A stretch of 64,000 nucleotides of DNA from contig NZ_JASZYF010000022.1 in NCBI RefSeq assembly GCF_030317115.1, forward strand, positions 1-64,000, in the 5' to 3' direction. A model generated the notes under the pieces. The model was not told the origin of the DNA. It made no database searches and saw nothing but the letters and a program-made list of their open reading frames with translations. Below, piece by piece: positions 18,156 to 25,454 of the stretch. How positions within the stretch are numbered: the stretch's first letter is position 1; each line of letters begins with the position of its first letter. Source of the DNA: Variovorax gracilis (GTDB taxonomy: Bacteria; Pseudomonadota; Gammaproteobacteria; Burkholderiales; Burkholderiaceae_C). Position numbers and translations under genes: made by a program.

Positions 18156-18587
18156 TCATCGACCATGACACAGACCGCGCCGCGCAAGGTGATCTCGCCA
18201 CGTGACGAGGCGACCGATCTCGCCGGAGGGGATCGCCTCGATCAAGGCATGCAGAACTTGTGCATAGCTGGCGAGCGGAAGGCGGATCATCAAGCGCACT
18301 CGGGGCGCGTCGTTCTCCTGTGAACTACGCCCGCTGAGAAGTGGCTCGCAGCGCACCACACCGGCATCTGGGCAGCGGGCGACGAGTTCGCGAACGCTGC
18401 GCACATCGCTGCTCGCGACGGCGACGTCGAGCACATGAAATGGAGTTGCGTTCGACGTTCGACATTCACCAGAGTGCTCGCGATATGCGGCATAGGCCAC
18501 GTTGTGTTCCTTGAAGCTGAGAAGATGAAGATTCTCGTCAGGCGCGCGTAAAAATCGGGAACAGAGCAGGACCGATGATGCAAACAA
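18156..18587 (-). CDS. hypothetical protein (up to 143 aa)
   Basis: The last 100 residues look like a folded small protein (HVLDVAVASSDVRSVRELVA, RLMIRLPLASYAQVLHALIE, GEIGRLVTWRDHLARRG). The first 30 residues are less convincing, so the true start could be internal. I do not recognise a family. It is convergent with the large regulator gene and divergent from kdp. Confidence 0.45.
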   Translation of the reverse strand: MFASSVLLCSRFLRAPDENLHLLSFKEHNVAYAAYREHSGECRTSNATPFHVLDVAVASSDVRSVRELVARCPDAGVVRCEPLLSGRSSQENDAPRVRLMIRLPLASYAQVLHALIEAIPSGEIGRLVTWRDHLARRGLCHGR

Positions 18588-18741
18588 AGCGTATCGACAG
18601 TCCCGCGCGGACGACGAATCAGATCATGATCGATCGCCGGCAAACGCCAACTTTCATGGGCAGCCTCAAGATGCCCCGGACCTGTCCACAGCGCAGTTGT
18701 TGCGGCGGCAATTCGAGAGCTCGAGGCCCATCGAGCAGCGG

Positions 18742-18855
18742 ATGTTCACGAAGGGTACTGCGGGCCGGAGCATCGGCTATCCCGCCGCCATGTTGTTGAT
18801 CATGGGCACCTGCGGCTACCTGTACTACCGGTTTCGTCGCGCTGACTGGCTCTGA
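18742..18855 (+). CDS. possible small membrane peptide, CorA/ZntB-tail-like remnant
   Basis: From the ATG at 18742 the frame reads 37 residues: MFTKGTAGRS, then a hydrophobic run GYPAAMLLIMGTCGYLYY and a basic end RFRRADWL. The frame stays open upstream for about 200 bases with protein-like text (DLSTAQLLRRQFESSRPIEQ) but has no start codon after an in-frame stop near 18535. The end resembles the last helix and the FRR..WL tail of CorA/ZntB metal transporters. It may be a 5'-truncated remnant or a small protein with an unusual start. Confidence 0.35.
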   Translation: MFTKGTAGRSIGYPAAMLLIMGTCGYLYYRFRRADWL

Positions 18856-19039
18856 GACGCTCGTGGCGCCGTGTTCCAGGCGCACCGCTGTCGCGGGGTG
18901 TGAGGGGGTTGGGCCTTCCACTTGCACTCTGGCAGTGTCTGTTTACGCCTTTTATACGCCCCCCTTCGCACTCTATTTCCTGTTTTTACGCGGCGGCGCA
19001 GAGACTGCCAGCATCGTTTTCTCGATGCAGGAGTGAAGA
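18856..19039 (+). promoter_or_regulatory. upstream region of the kdp operon
   Basis: This 184-base gap must carry the kdp promoter. It contains three TTTACGC/TTATACGC-type runs (about 18937-18959 and 18985-18991) in an A/T-richer patch than its surroundings, which could be KdpE or other regulator sites. No match to a known consensus is strong enough to name one. Confidence 0.3.
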
Positions 19040-19144
19040 ATGGACATCGTGTGGATTGCCGCCCTTGCGGCGATGTGGGTCGTGATGGCCGAAATGGTGG
19101 TCGGGCTCTTCAAACTCGCCACGCCCAAGGGAGAGCGTTCGTGA
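19040..19144 (+). CDS. 34-residue membrane peptide coupled to kdpF
   Basis: ATG at 19040, nine bases after AGGAG. The peptide MDIVWIAALAAMWVVMAEMV is one membrane helix with a short basic tail. Its stop overlaps the GTG of kdpF (GTGA at 19141-19144), so translation of the two is coupled. It resembles KdpF in size and build but is not the usual first gene of kdp. It may be an extra small subunit, a KdpF duplicate, or a translational leader. Confidence 0.5.
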   Translation: MDIVWIAALAAMWVVMAEMVVGLFKLATPKGERS

Positions 19145-19239
19145 TCGGCCTCGAAGTCCTCTACGGATTCGGCGGCCTGCTCACCGTGATCCTCTTCGCG
19201 TACCTTGTGTTCGCGCTGATCTGCGCCGAGGAGTTCTGA
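19141..19239 (+). CDS. kdpF: K+-transporting ATPase small subunit KdpF
   Basis: 32 residues from a GTG: one membrane helix (YGFGGLLTVILFAYLVFALI) ending CAEEF. The length, sequence type and position one base before kdpA are typical of KdpF, a lipid-like stabiliser of the KdpFABC complex in the inner membrane. GTG is used as the start. Confidence 0.9.
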   Translation: MIGLEVLYGFGGLLTVILFAYLVFALICAEEF

Positions 19240-19240
19240 G

Positions 19241-21043
19241 ATGACCGCCTCAGCCTGGGGCCTGCTGGCCCTGTTCCTCGTCGTGCTGGGCGTGCTGGCC
19301 TGGCCGCTCGGGCGCTACATCGCGGTGTTGTGCGAAGGACGCTTGCCGCGTTGGATGCAGCGCGTCGAAGCGCCGATCTTCAAGCTCGCGGGTGCTGCTC
19401 CCAACAGCTCGATGCACTGGCGCAGCTATGCCTTGGCGCTGCTCGCATTCAATGCGATCGGTGCCCTGGTCGTCTACGGCCTGCAACGACTGCAATCGCT
19501 GCTGCCCCTCAACCCTTCGGGCATGTCGGCGGTGTCGCCGGATTCGGCCTTCAACACCGCCGTGAGCTTTGTCTCCAACACCAACTGGCAAGGCTATGCC
19601 GGCGAATCGACGATGAGCTATCTCACGCAGATGCTCGGGCTCACGGTGCAGAACTTCCTCTCCGGCGCCACCGGCATCGCGGTCGCATTCGCGCTGGCCC
19701 GCGGCTTCGCGGCGCGCAGCACGGATGGCAAGGGCTTCGTCGGCAATTTCTGGGTCGACGTGACGCGCATCACCGTGTGGCTGCTGCTGCCGATCTCCTT
19801 CGTGATTTCGATCTTCTTCGCGGGGCAGGGCGTCATCCAGAACTTCGACGCCTACAAGACCGTGACCACGGTCGAGGCCACGGCCTACCAGCAGCCGAAG
19901 CTCGACGCAGCAGGCCAGCCCCTCAAGGACACATCCGGCAATCCGGTGCTCGAGGACGCCAAGGCCACTACTCAGACGCTGGCCATGGGCCCCGTCGCTT
20001 CGCAGGAGGCGATCAAGATGCTCGGCACCAACGGCGGCGGCTTCTTCAATGCCAACTCGGCGCATCCCTACGAGAACCCCACCGCGCTCACGAACTTCGT
20101 GCAGATGCTGGCGATCTTCCTGATCCCGGCCGCGCTGTGCTTCGCCTTCGGCCGTGTGGTCGGTGATCTGCGCCAGGGCTGGGCGGTGCTCGCGGCGATG
20201 ACAGTGATCTTCGTGGCGGCGGTCGCCGTGGTCGTCCCTGCCGAGCAGGTCGGCAATCCGCTGATCGGCGGGCTGGGCGTGGACCAGGCTGCCAGCGCGG
20301 TGCAGTCCGGCGGCAACATGGAAGGCAAGGAAGTGCGCTTCGGCATCGCGGCCTCGAGCCTGTTCGCGGTGGTCACGACGGCCGCGTCCTGCGGTGCCGT
20401 CAATGCGATGCATGACGCCTTCACCCCGCTCGGCGGCATGGTGCCGATGGTGCTGATGCAACTCGGCGAAGTCGTCTTCGGCGGTGTCGGCACCGGCCTC
20501 TACAGCATGCTGATCTTCGCGATCCTCGCGGTCTTCATCTCGGGGCTGATGATCGGCCGCACGCCGGAATATCTGGGCAAGAAGATCGAGGTGCACGAGA
20601 TGAAGCTGACCTCGATCGCGATCCTGGTCACGCCCATCCTGGTACTGGCCGGCACGGCGGTCGCGGCGATCGCGGACGCGGGCAGGGCGGGTATCGCCAA
20701 TCCGGGCGCGCACGGCTTCTCCGAGATCCTCTACGCGCTGACCTCCGCCGCCAACAACAACGGCAGCGCCTTCGCCGGGCTCTCGGCCAACACGCCCTTC
20801 TACAACATGCTGCTCGCGGTCGCGATGTGGTTCGGTCGCTTCGCCGTGATCGTGCCGGTTCTTGCCATTGCCGGCGCATTGGCCGCCAAGAAGCGCCTTC
20901 CGGTGACCGCCGGAACCATGCCCACGCACGGCCCGCTGTTTGTGACCCTGCTGATCGGCACCGTGCTGCTGGTGGGCTTGCTCAACTATGTGCCCGCGCT
21001 GGCCCTCGGTCCGGTTGTCGAGCACCTGATCCTGTGGAAATGA
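19241..21043 (+). CDS. kdpA: K+-transporting ATPase subunit KdpA
   Basis: 600 residues, the potassium-channel-like subunit that picks up K+ from the periplasm. The four selectivity-filter regions are present in order: VSNTNWQGYAGEST, TNGGGFFNANSAHPYENPTA, SCGAVNAMHDAFTPLGG and ANNNGSAFAGLSANTPFYN. Many membrane helices surround them. It sits between kdpF and kdpB with essentially no spacing, as in other kdp operons. Confidence 0.97.
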   Translation: MTASAWGLLALFLVVLGVLAWPLGRYIAVLCEGRLPRWMQRVEAPIFKLAGAAPNSSMHWRSYALALLAFNAIGALVVYGLQRLQSLLPLNPSGMSAVSPDSAFNTAVSFVSNTNWQGYAGESTMSYLTQMLGLTVQNFLSGATGIAVAFALARGFAARSTDGKGFVGNFWVDVTRITVWLLLPISFVISIFFAGQGVIQNFDAYKTVTTVEATAYQQPKLDAAGQPLKDTSGNPVLEDAKATTQTLAMGPVASQEAIKMLGTNGGGFFNANSAHPYENPTALTNFVQMLAIFLIPAALCFAFGRVVGDLRQGWAVLAAMTVIFVAAVAVVVPAEQVGNPLIGGLGVDQAASAVQSGGNMEGKEVRFGIAASSLFAVVTTAASCGAVNAMHDAFTPLGGMVPMVLMQLGEVVFGGVGTGLYSMLIFAILAVFISGLMIGRTPEYLGKKIEVHEMKLTSIAILVTPILVLAGTAVAAIADAGRAGIANPGAHGFSEILYALTSAANNNGSAFAGLSANTPFYNMLLAVAMWFGRFAVIVPVLAIAGALAAKKRLPVTAGTMPTHGPLFVTLLIGTVLLVGLLNYVPALALGPVVEHLILWK

Positions 21044-21054
21044 GACCGCAGACC

Positions 21055-23223
21055 ATGAAAAAGAATCCTTCTCCTATCGCCGTGGGTGAGCCTGCCGAAT
21101 TGGCAGCCGCAGCCGAGGCCAAGGCCCTTGCCAGGCAGAAGAAGCACCTCTCGCTGTTCGATGCCGAGCTGGTCAAGCCGGCACTGTGGGGCGCCTTCGC
21201 CAAGCTGAGCCCGCGCGTGCAGTGGCGCAACCCGGTGATGTTCATTGTCTACATCGGCAGCATCCTGACGACCGCGTTGTGGGTGCACGCGATGAGCTTC
21301 CCCGGCGACACCGGCATGCCGGCCCCCTTCGTTCTCGCGGTCTCGATCTGGCTGTGGTTCACCGTGCTTTTCGCCAACTTCGCCGAAGCGCTGGCCGAAG
21401 GCCGCAGCAAGGCGCAGGCCGCGTCGCTGCGCGGACTGCGCAAGGACACATGGGCCCGGAAAATGGTCGAGCCTTTCCACGGCGGCAGGTGGCTTCCGTT
21501 GCAGGCGCCGGAGTTGCGCCGCGGCGACGTGGTGCTGGTCGAGGCGCATGACGTCATCCCGCTGGACGGCGAGGTGATCGAGGGCGTGGCCTCGGTCGAC
21601 GAAAGCGCGATCACCGGCGAATCCGCTCCGGTGGTGCGCGAATCGGGCGGTGACTTCTCGGCCGTCACCGGTGGCACGCGGGTGCTGTCCGACTGGCTGG
21701 TCGTGCGCATCACGGTCAATCCGGGCGAATCCTTCCTCGATCGCATGATCGGCATGGTGGAGGCGGCCAAGCGCCAGAAGACGCCGAACGAGATCGCGCT
21801 GACGATCCTGCTGGTCGCACTGACGCTCGTGTTCCTGGTCGTCACGGCGACGCTGCTGCCGTACTCGGTATTCAGCGTCGGCGCGGCGGGCGCGGGTACG
21901 GTGGTCTCGCTGACGGCATTGGTCGCTCTGCTGGTGTGCCTGATTCCGACCACCATCGGCGGGCTGCTGTCCGCCGTGGGCGTGGCCGGCATGAGCCGCA
22001 TGATGCAGGCCAACGTGATCGCCACGTCGGGCCGCGCGGTCGAGGCGGCGGGCGACGTCGATGTGCTGCTGCTCGACAAGACCGGCACCATCACCCATGG
22101 CAATCGGCAGGCGGCGTCCTTCCTGACCGCGCCCGGCGTACCGCAGGAGCGACTGGCGCGTGCGGCGCTGCTCGCCTCGTTGCCCGATGAAACGCCCGAA
22201 GGCCGCAGCATCGTCGAGCTGGCTCGCCGCGGCGGCACGGATGACAAGGGCGTCGAAGGTGCGCACTTCGTGCCCTTCACGGCCCAGACCCGCATGAGCG
22301 GGGTCAACCTGCCGCCGGACGCCAACAGTCTCGATGCCGACGCGATCGCGTTGCGCAAGGGCGCCGTCGACGCCGTGCGCCGCCACGTCGAAGCGCTCGG
22401 CGGCACCGTACCGGTCGAGGTGATCCATGCCGCCGACGCGGTGGCGCGTCGCGGCAGCACGCCGCTCGCGGTGGCCGAAGGGCCGCGCGTGCTCGGCATC
22501 GTCGAACTCAAGGACATCGTCAAGACCGACATCAAGGAGCGCTTCGCGGAGCTGCGCCGCATGGGCATCAAGACCGTGATGATCACAGGCGACAACAGGC
22601 TCACGGCGGCCGCTATTGCCGCCGAGGCTGGCGTGGACGACTTCCTCGCCGAGGCCACGCCGGAGGACAAGCTGGCGCTGATCCGGCGTTACCAGGCCGA
22701 CGGCCGACTGGTCGCGATGACCGGCGACGGCACCAACGACGCCCCCGCGCTGGCGCAGGCCGATGTGGCCGTCGCGATGGGCAGCGGCACGCAGGCCGCG
22801 AAGGAGGCCGGCAACATGGTCGACCTCGACTCGAATCCGACCAAGCTGCTCGAGGTGGTCGAGACCGGCAAGGCGCTGCTGATGACACGCGGCTCCCTCA
22901 CCACCTTCTCGATCGCGAACGACGTAGCGAAGTACTTCGCGATCATTCCGGCGATCTTCATCTCCACCTATCCGCAACTCGGCGCACTCAACGTGATGCG
23001 CCTCGCCAGCCCGTCGTCGGCCATTCTGTCGGCGGTGATCTTCAATGCGCTGATCATCGTGTTCCTGATCCCTCTCGCGCTGAAGGGCGTGCGCTACCGG
23101 CCCGTCGGCGCCGCCTCGCTGCTGCGCCGGAATCTCGCGATCTACGGACTTGGCGGACTCATCGTGCCCTTTGTCGGCATCAAGCTCATCGACTGGCTGC
23201 TTGTTGCAGTCGGCCTGGTCTGA
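21055..23223 (+). CDS. kdpB: K+-transporting P-type ATPase subunit KdpB
   Basis: 722 residues. This P-type ATPase subunit hydrolyses ATP to drive uptake by KdpA. The phosphorylation motif DKTGTITHG is centred on Asp341, with ITGES upstream, CLIPTTIGGLLSAVGVAGMS in the membrane core, and MITGDN and AMTGDGTNDAPALAQADV in the ATP-binding domain. The N-terminus is about 30-40 residues longer than E. coli KdpB. An alternative ATG at 21040 overlaps the kdpA stop; I prefer 21055, with GAGA about 10 bases upstream. Confidence 0.97.
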   Translation: MKKNPSPIAVGEPAELAAAAEAKALARQKKHLSLFDAELVKPALWGAFAKLSPRVQWRNPVMFIVYIGSILTTALWVHAMSFPGDTGMPAPFVLAVSIWLWFTVLFANFAEALAEGRSKAQAASLRGLRKDTWARKMVEPFHGGRWLPLQAPELRRGDVVLVEAHDVIPLDGEVIEGVASVDESAITGESAPVVRESGGDFSAVTGGTRVLSDWLVVRITVNPGESFLDRMIGMVEAAKRQKTPNEIALTILLVALTLVFLVVTATLLPYSVFSVGAAGAGTVVSLTALVALLVCLIPTTIGGLLSAVGVAGMSRMMQANVIATSGRAVEAAGDVDVLLLDKTGTITHGNRQAASFLTAPGVPQERLARAALLASLPDETPEGRSIVELARRGGTDDKGVEGAHFVPFTAQTRMSGVNLPPDANSLDADAIALRKGAVDAVRRHVEALGGTVPVEVIHAADAVARRGSTPLAVAEGPRVLGIVELKDIVKTDIKERFAELRRMGIKTVMITGDNRLTAAAIAAEAGVDDFLAEATPEDKLALIRRYQADGRLVAMTGDGTNDAPALAQADVAVAMGSGTQAAKEAGNMVDLDSNPTKLLEVVETGKALLMTRGSLTTFSIANDVAKYFAIIPAIFISTYPQLGALNVMRLASPSSAILSAVIFNALIIVFLIPLALKGVRYRPVGAASLLRRNLAIYGLGGLIVPFVGIKLIDWLLVAVGLV

Positions 23224-23234
23224 GGACTCTCATC

Positions 23235-23813
23235 ATGAACACGATTCTTCGTCCCGCCCTCGTGCTCTTCGTGCTGCTCAGCGCGATCACGGGCATCGTC
23301 TATCCCTTTGCGGTGACCGGCGTCGCGCAATCCGTCTTCCCGGCCCAGGCCGCGGGCAGCCTGGTCGTGCGCGATGGTGTCACGATCGGCTCGACCCTGA
23401 TCGGCCAGAACTTCACGGATCCGAAGCACTTCTGGGGCCGACCGTCGGCCACGGCGCTCATGCCCTACAACGGCGGCGCGTCGGGCGGCGCCAACCAGGG
23501 GCCGCTGAATCCGGCGCTGATGGATGCGGTCCAGGGCCGCATCGAGGCCTTGCGCGCGGCAGACCCGGGCAACACCGTGCCGGTGCCGGTCGATCTGGTC
23601 ACGACCTCGGCCAGCGGGCTCGACCCGGACATCAGCCCGGCGGCCGCCCACTACCAGGCGGCGCGCGTGGCGCGGCTGCGCAACCTGCCGGTCGAGCAGG
23701 TCGAAAGATTGATCGACGACCACGCGAAGGGGCGACTCTTTGGCCTGCTCGGCGAGGCCCGCGTGAACGTGCTGGCGCTGAACCTCGCGCTCGACGCGCA
23801 ACCTTCCCCCTGA
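23235..23813 (+). CDS. kdpC: K+-transporting ATPase subunit KdpC
   Basis: 192 residues. One N-terminal membrane helix (LVLFVLLSAITGIVYPFAVT) and a periplasmic domain with the family signatures FWGRPSA, GASGGANQGPLNP, DLVTTSASGLDPDISPAAA and GLLGEARVNVLALN. It stabilises the KdpFABC complex. The kdpD and kdpE sensor and regulator genes that often follow are absent here; the next gene starts 322 bases later and belongs to citrate metabolism. Confidence 0.97.
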   Translation: MNTILRPALVLFVLLSAITGIVYPFAVTGVAQSVFPAQAAGSLVVRDGVTIGSTLIGQNFTDPKHFWGRPSATALMPYNGGASGGANQGPLNPALMDAVQGRIEALRAADPGNTVPVPVDLVTTSASGLDPDISPAAAHYQAARVARLRNLPVEQVERLIDDHAKGRLFGLLGEARVNVLALNLALDAQPSP

Positions 23814-24135
23814 TCCGGAGGCCCGACGGCGTGCATACGACCACGCCTCGGTTGTCGACGCCGCCGCTGTAGGCCACAGCTCGGCTTTGCCGCGAGCGGT
23901 TTCGAACTCGATGCCGGCACGCTCGATCCGAACCCCTGTGGGTTCGGACGTTGATGCTTGGCCCCACCGATGACCGACACACAACAACGCGCGGCAGATC
24001 AGCGTCTGATCGGTCACCAATCCCCCGGATATACCCTGTGTGCGGTGACGGCGGATCGACAGCTTCGATTCCTAGCATCGAAGTGTCGGTAGCGCCCATG
24101 GCGCGAGGCTTCAGCAACTACCTGGAGACAAGGAC
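23814..24135. other. gap between kdpC and the citrate genes
   Basis: No gene with support. A 39-codon frame beginning MTDTQQRAADQRLIGHQSPG at 23970 could be a remnant, for example of a lost kdpD start, but this is speculation. The right end carries the inverted repeat described separately. Confidence 0.4.
24063..24083. promoter_or_regulatory. inverted repeat upstream of the citrate operon
   Basis: CTTCGAT and ATCGAAG flank a 7-base spacer, 52 bases before the first gene of the citrate set. No T tract follows, so it is more likely an operator or RNA hairpin than a terminator. Confidence 0.3.
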
Positions 24136-25443
24136 ATGCAAATCACCGGAATGCTTCACGGAGCGCGCCTGCTCGAATTCGCAGGTTTTCCCACGACCGA
24201 GGTGCTCGGCCCGGCAGCCAGCGAGGAAGAAATCAAGGCCATGCTCGACAAGCACGGGCTGGTCTTCATCAAGCCAGTGTTCAAGGGCGGGATCGGCAAG
24301 AAGGGCAAGGCGGGCCTGCTCGGCCGCGCCAGGGATCTACAAACCGCGTTGGCCGAAAAGGAGCGCCTCTACTTCGCCGAGCACCAGGTCGGCCATGTCA
24401 AGGCCAAGGCCAACGGCGTGACCTTCGAGGCCGGCGTGCCAGCCAAGCACGAGGTGTATTTCTCGATCAGTGATTCGACTCAGTTCCGCGCGCCGACCAT
24501 GACGCTCACGCACATGGGCGGCATGGACATCGAGGAACTCGACAAGAGCCAGGTCGCCATGGTGCCCTTCGATCCGCTGACCGGCCTGAAAGCCTTCGTG
24601 GTCGCGAACGCACTCACCGAGATCGGTGCCCCCAAGGAAATCATCTCGCCGCTCGTACAGCAGTTGCCCAAGCTGTGGGAGCTGTTCCACAACTTCGGCA
24701 TGACCACGCTGGAACTGAATCCGATCCGCATGCGCGAGGACAAGAAGGGCCGCCTGACGCCGGTGGCGTGCGACTTCAAGTGTGGTTTCGACCGCGACGA
24801 CCCGCGCTGGCTGCGCCTGAAGCTGCCGGCGCATCTGTTCGCGGCCGACTACTCCAGTTTCGAGCAGGAGATCAACACGTTGCGAACCCACCAGGGCCAG
24901 AGCGATGTCTACGTGATCAACGACAAGGGCACCGTGCTGGCACCGACCTTCGGCGGCGGCGCCAACTCGCTGGTCACCGAAATGCTGGGCGACGCGGCCA
25001 TCATCAGCTCCGATTTCGGCGGCAATCCGCCCTACGAAAAGATGAAGGAGGTGGCGCGCATCTGCTTCAAGCACTGGCTGCGGCAAGCCAACGTGCTGTT
25101 CATCATCGGCGGCAAGAGCAACAACACCGACATTTTCGAGACGCTGCGCGCCATGGCCGACGCACTGCGCGAGCACTTCAGCACGCACGGCCCGACGCCG
25201 CTCTACGTGGTGGTGGGCCGAGGCGGTCCGAACCTCGTGCGCGGCATGGGCGCGCTGCGCGACACCTGCGATGCGCTGGGCCTGCCGTACCGGCTGTTCG
25301 GCTTCGACTCGGACATGAGCGAGGTGATCCAGTTCGCCAAGAAGATCGACTTGTGGATGCGTGACGGCGGCCGCGCACAGATCGCAAAGCGTCTGGGTCT
25401 TGGCCTGGGCACCGAATCGCCGGTCACCGCCAACGCGACCTGA
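24136..25443 (+). CDS. ATP-citrate-lyase-like ATP-grasp / citrate-binding subunit
   Basis: 435 residues. The N-terminal two thirds are an ATP-grasp domain of the succinyl-CoA synthetase beta type (FIKPVFKGGIGKKGKAGLLG, MTTLELNPIR near the metal site). The C-terminal third matches the citrate-binding domain of ATP-citrate lyase (FGGNPPYEKMKEVARICFKH, VVVGRGGPNLVRGMGALRDT). In ATP-citrate lyase this half activates citrate with ATP. The gene is 12 bases ahead of the CoA-binding/citrate-synthase-like gene and is followed by a citrate carrier, which supports citrate as the substrate. Succinyl-CoA-type ligation of another tricarboxylate cannot be excluded. Confidence 0.8.
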   Translation: MQITGMLHGARLLEFAGFPTTEVLGPAASEEEIKAMLDKHGLVFIKPVFKGGIGKKGKAGLLGRARDLQTALAEKERLYFAEHQVGHVKAKANGVTFEAGVPAKHEVYFSISDSTQFRAPTMTLTHMGGMDIEELDKSQVAMVPFDPLTGLKAFVVANALTEIGAPKEIISPLVQQLPKLWELFHNFGMTTLELNPIRMREDKKGRLTPVACDFKCGFDRDDPRWLRLKLPAHLFAADYSSFEQEINTLRTHQGQSDVYVINDKGTVLAPTFGGGANSLVTEMLGDAAIISSDFGGNPPYEKMKEVARICFKHWLRQANVLFIIGGKSNNTDIFETLRAMADALREHFSTHGPTPLYVVVGRGGPNLVRGMGALRDTCDALGLPYRLFGFDSDMSEVIQFAKKIDLWMRDGGRAQIAKRLGLGLGTESPVTANAT

Positions 25444-25454
25444 GGAGACACGAC

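Noticed and set aside
19250..21025. A 591-codon minus-strand frame opposite kdpA, with a similar one opposite kdpB (20986-22977)
   Set aside because: His/Asp/Arg-rich antisense shadows of genes with high third-position G/C.
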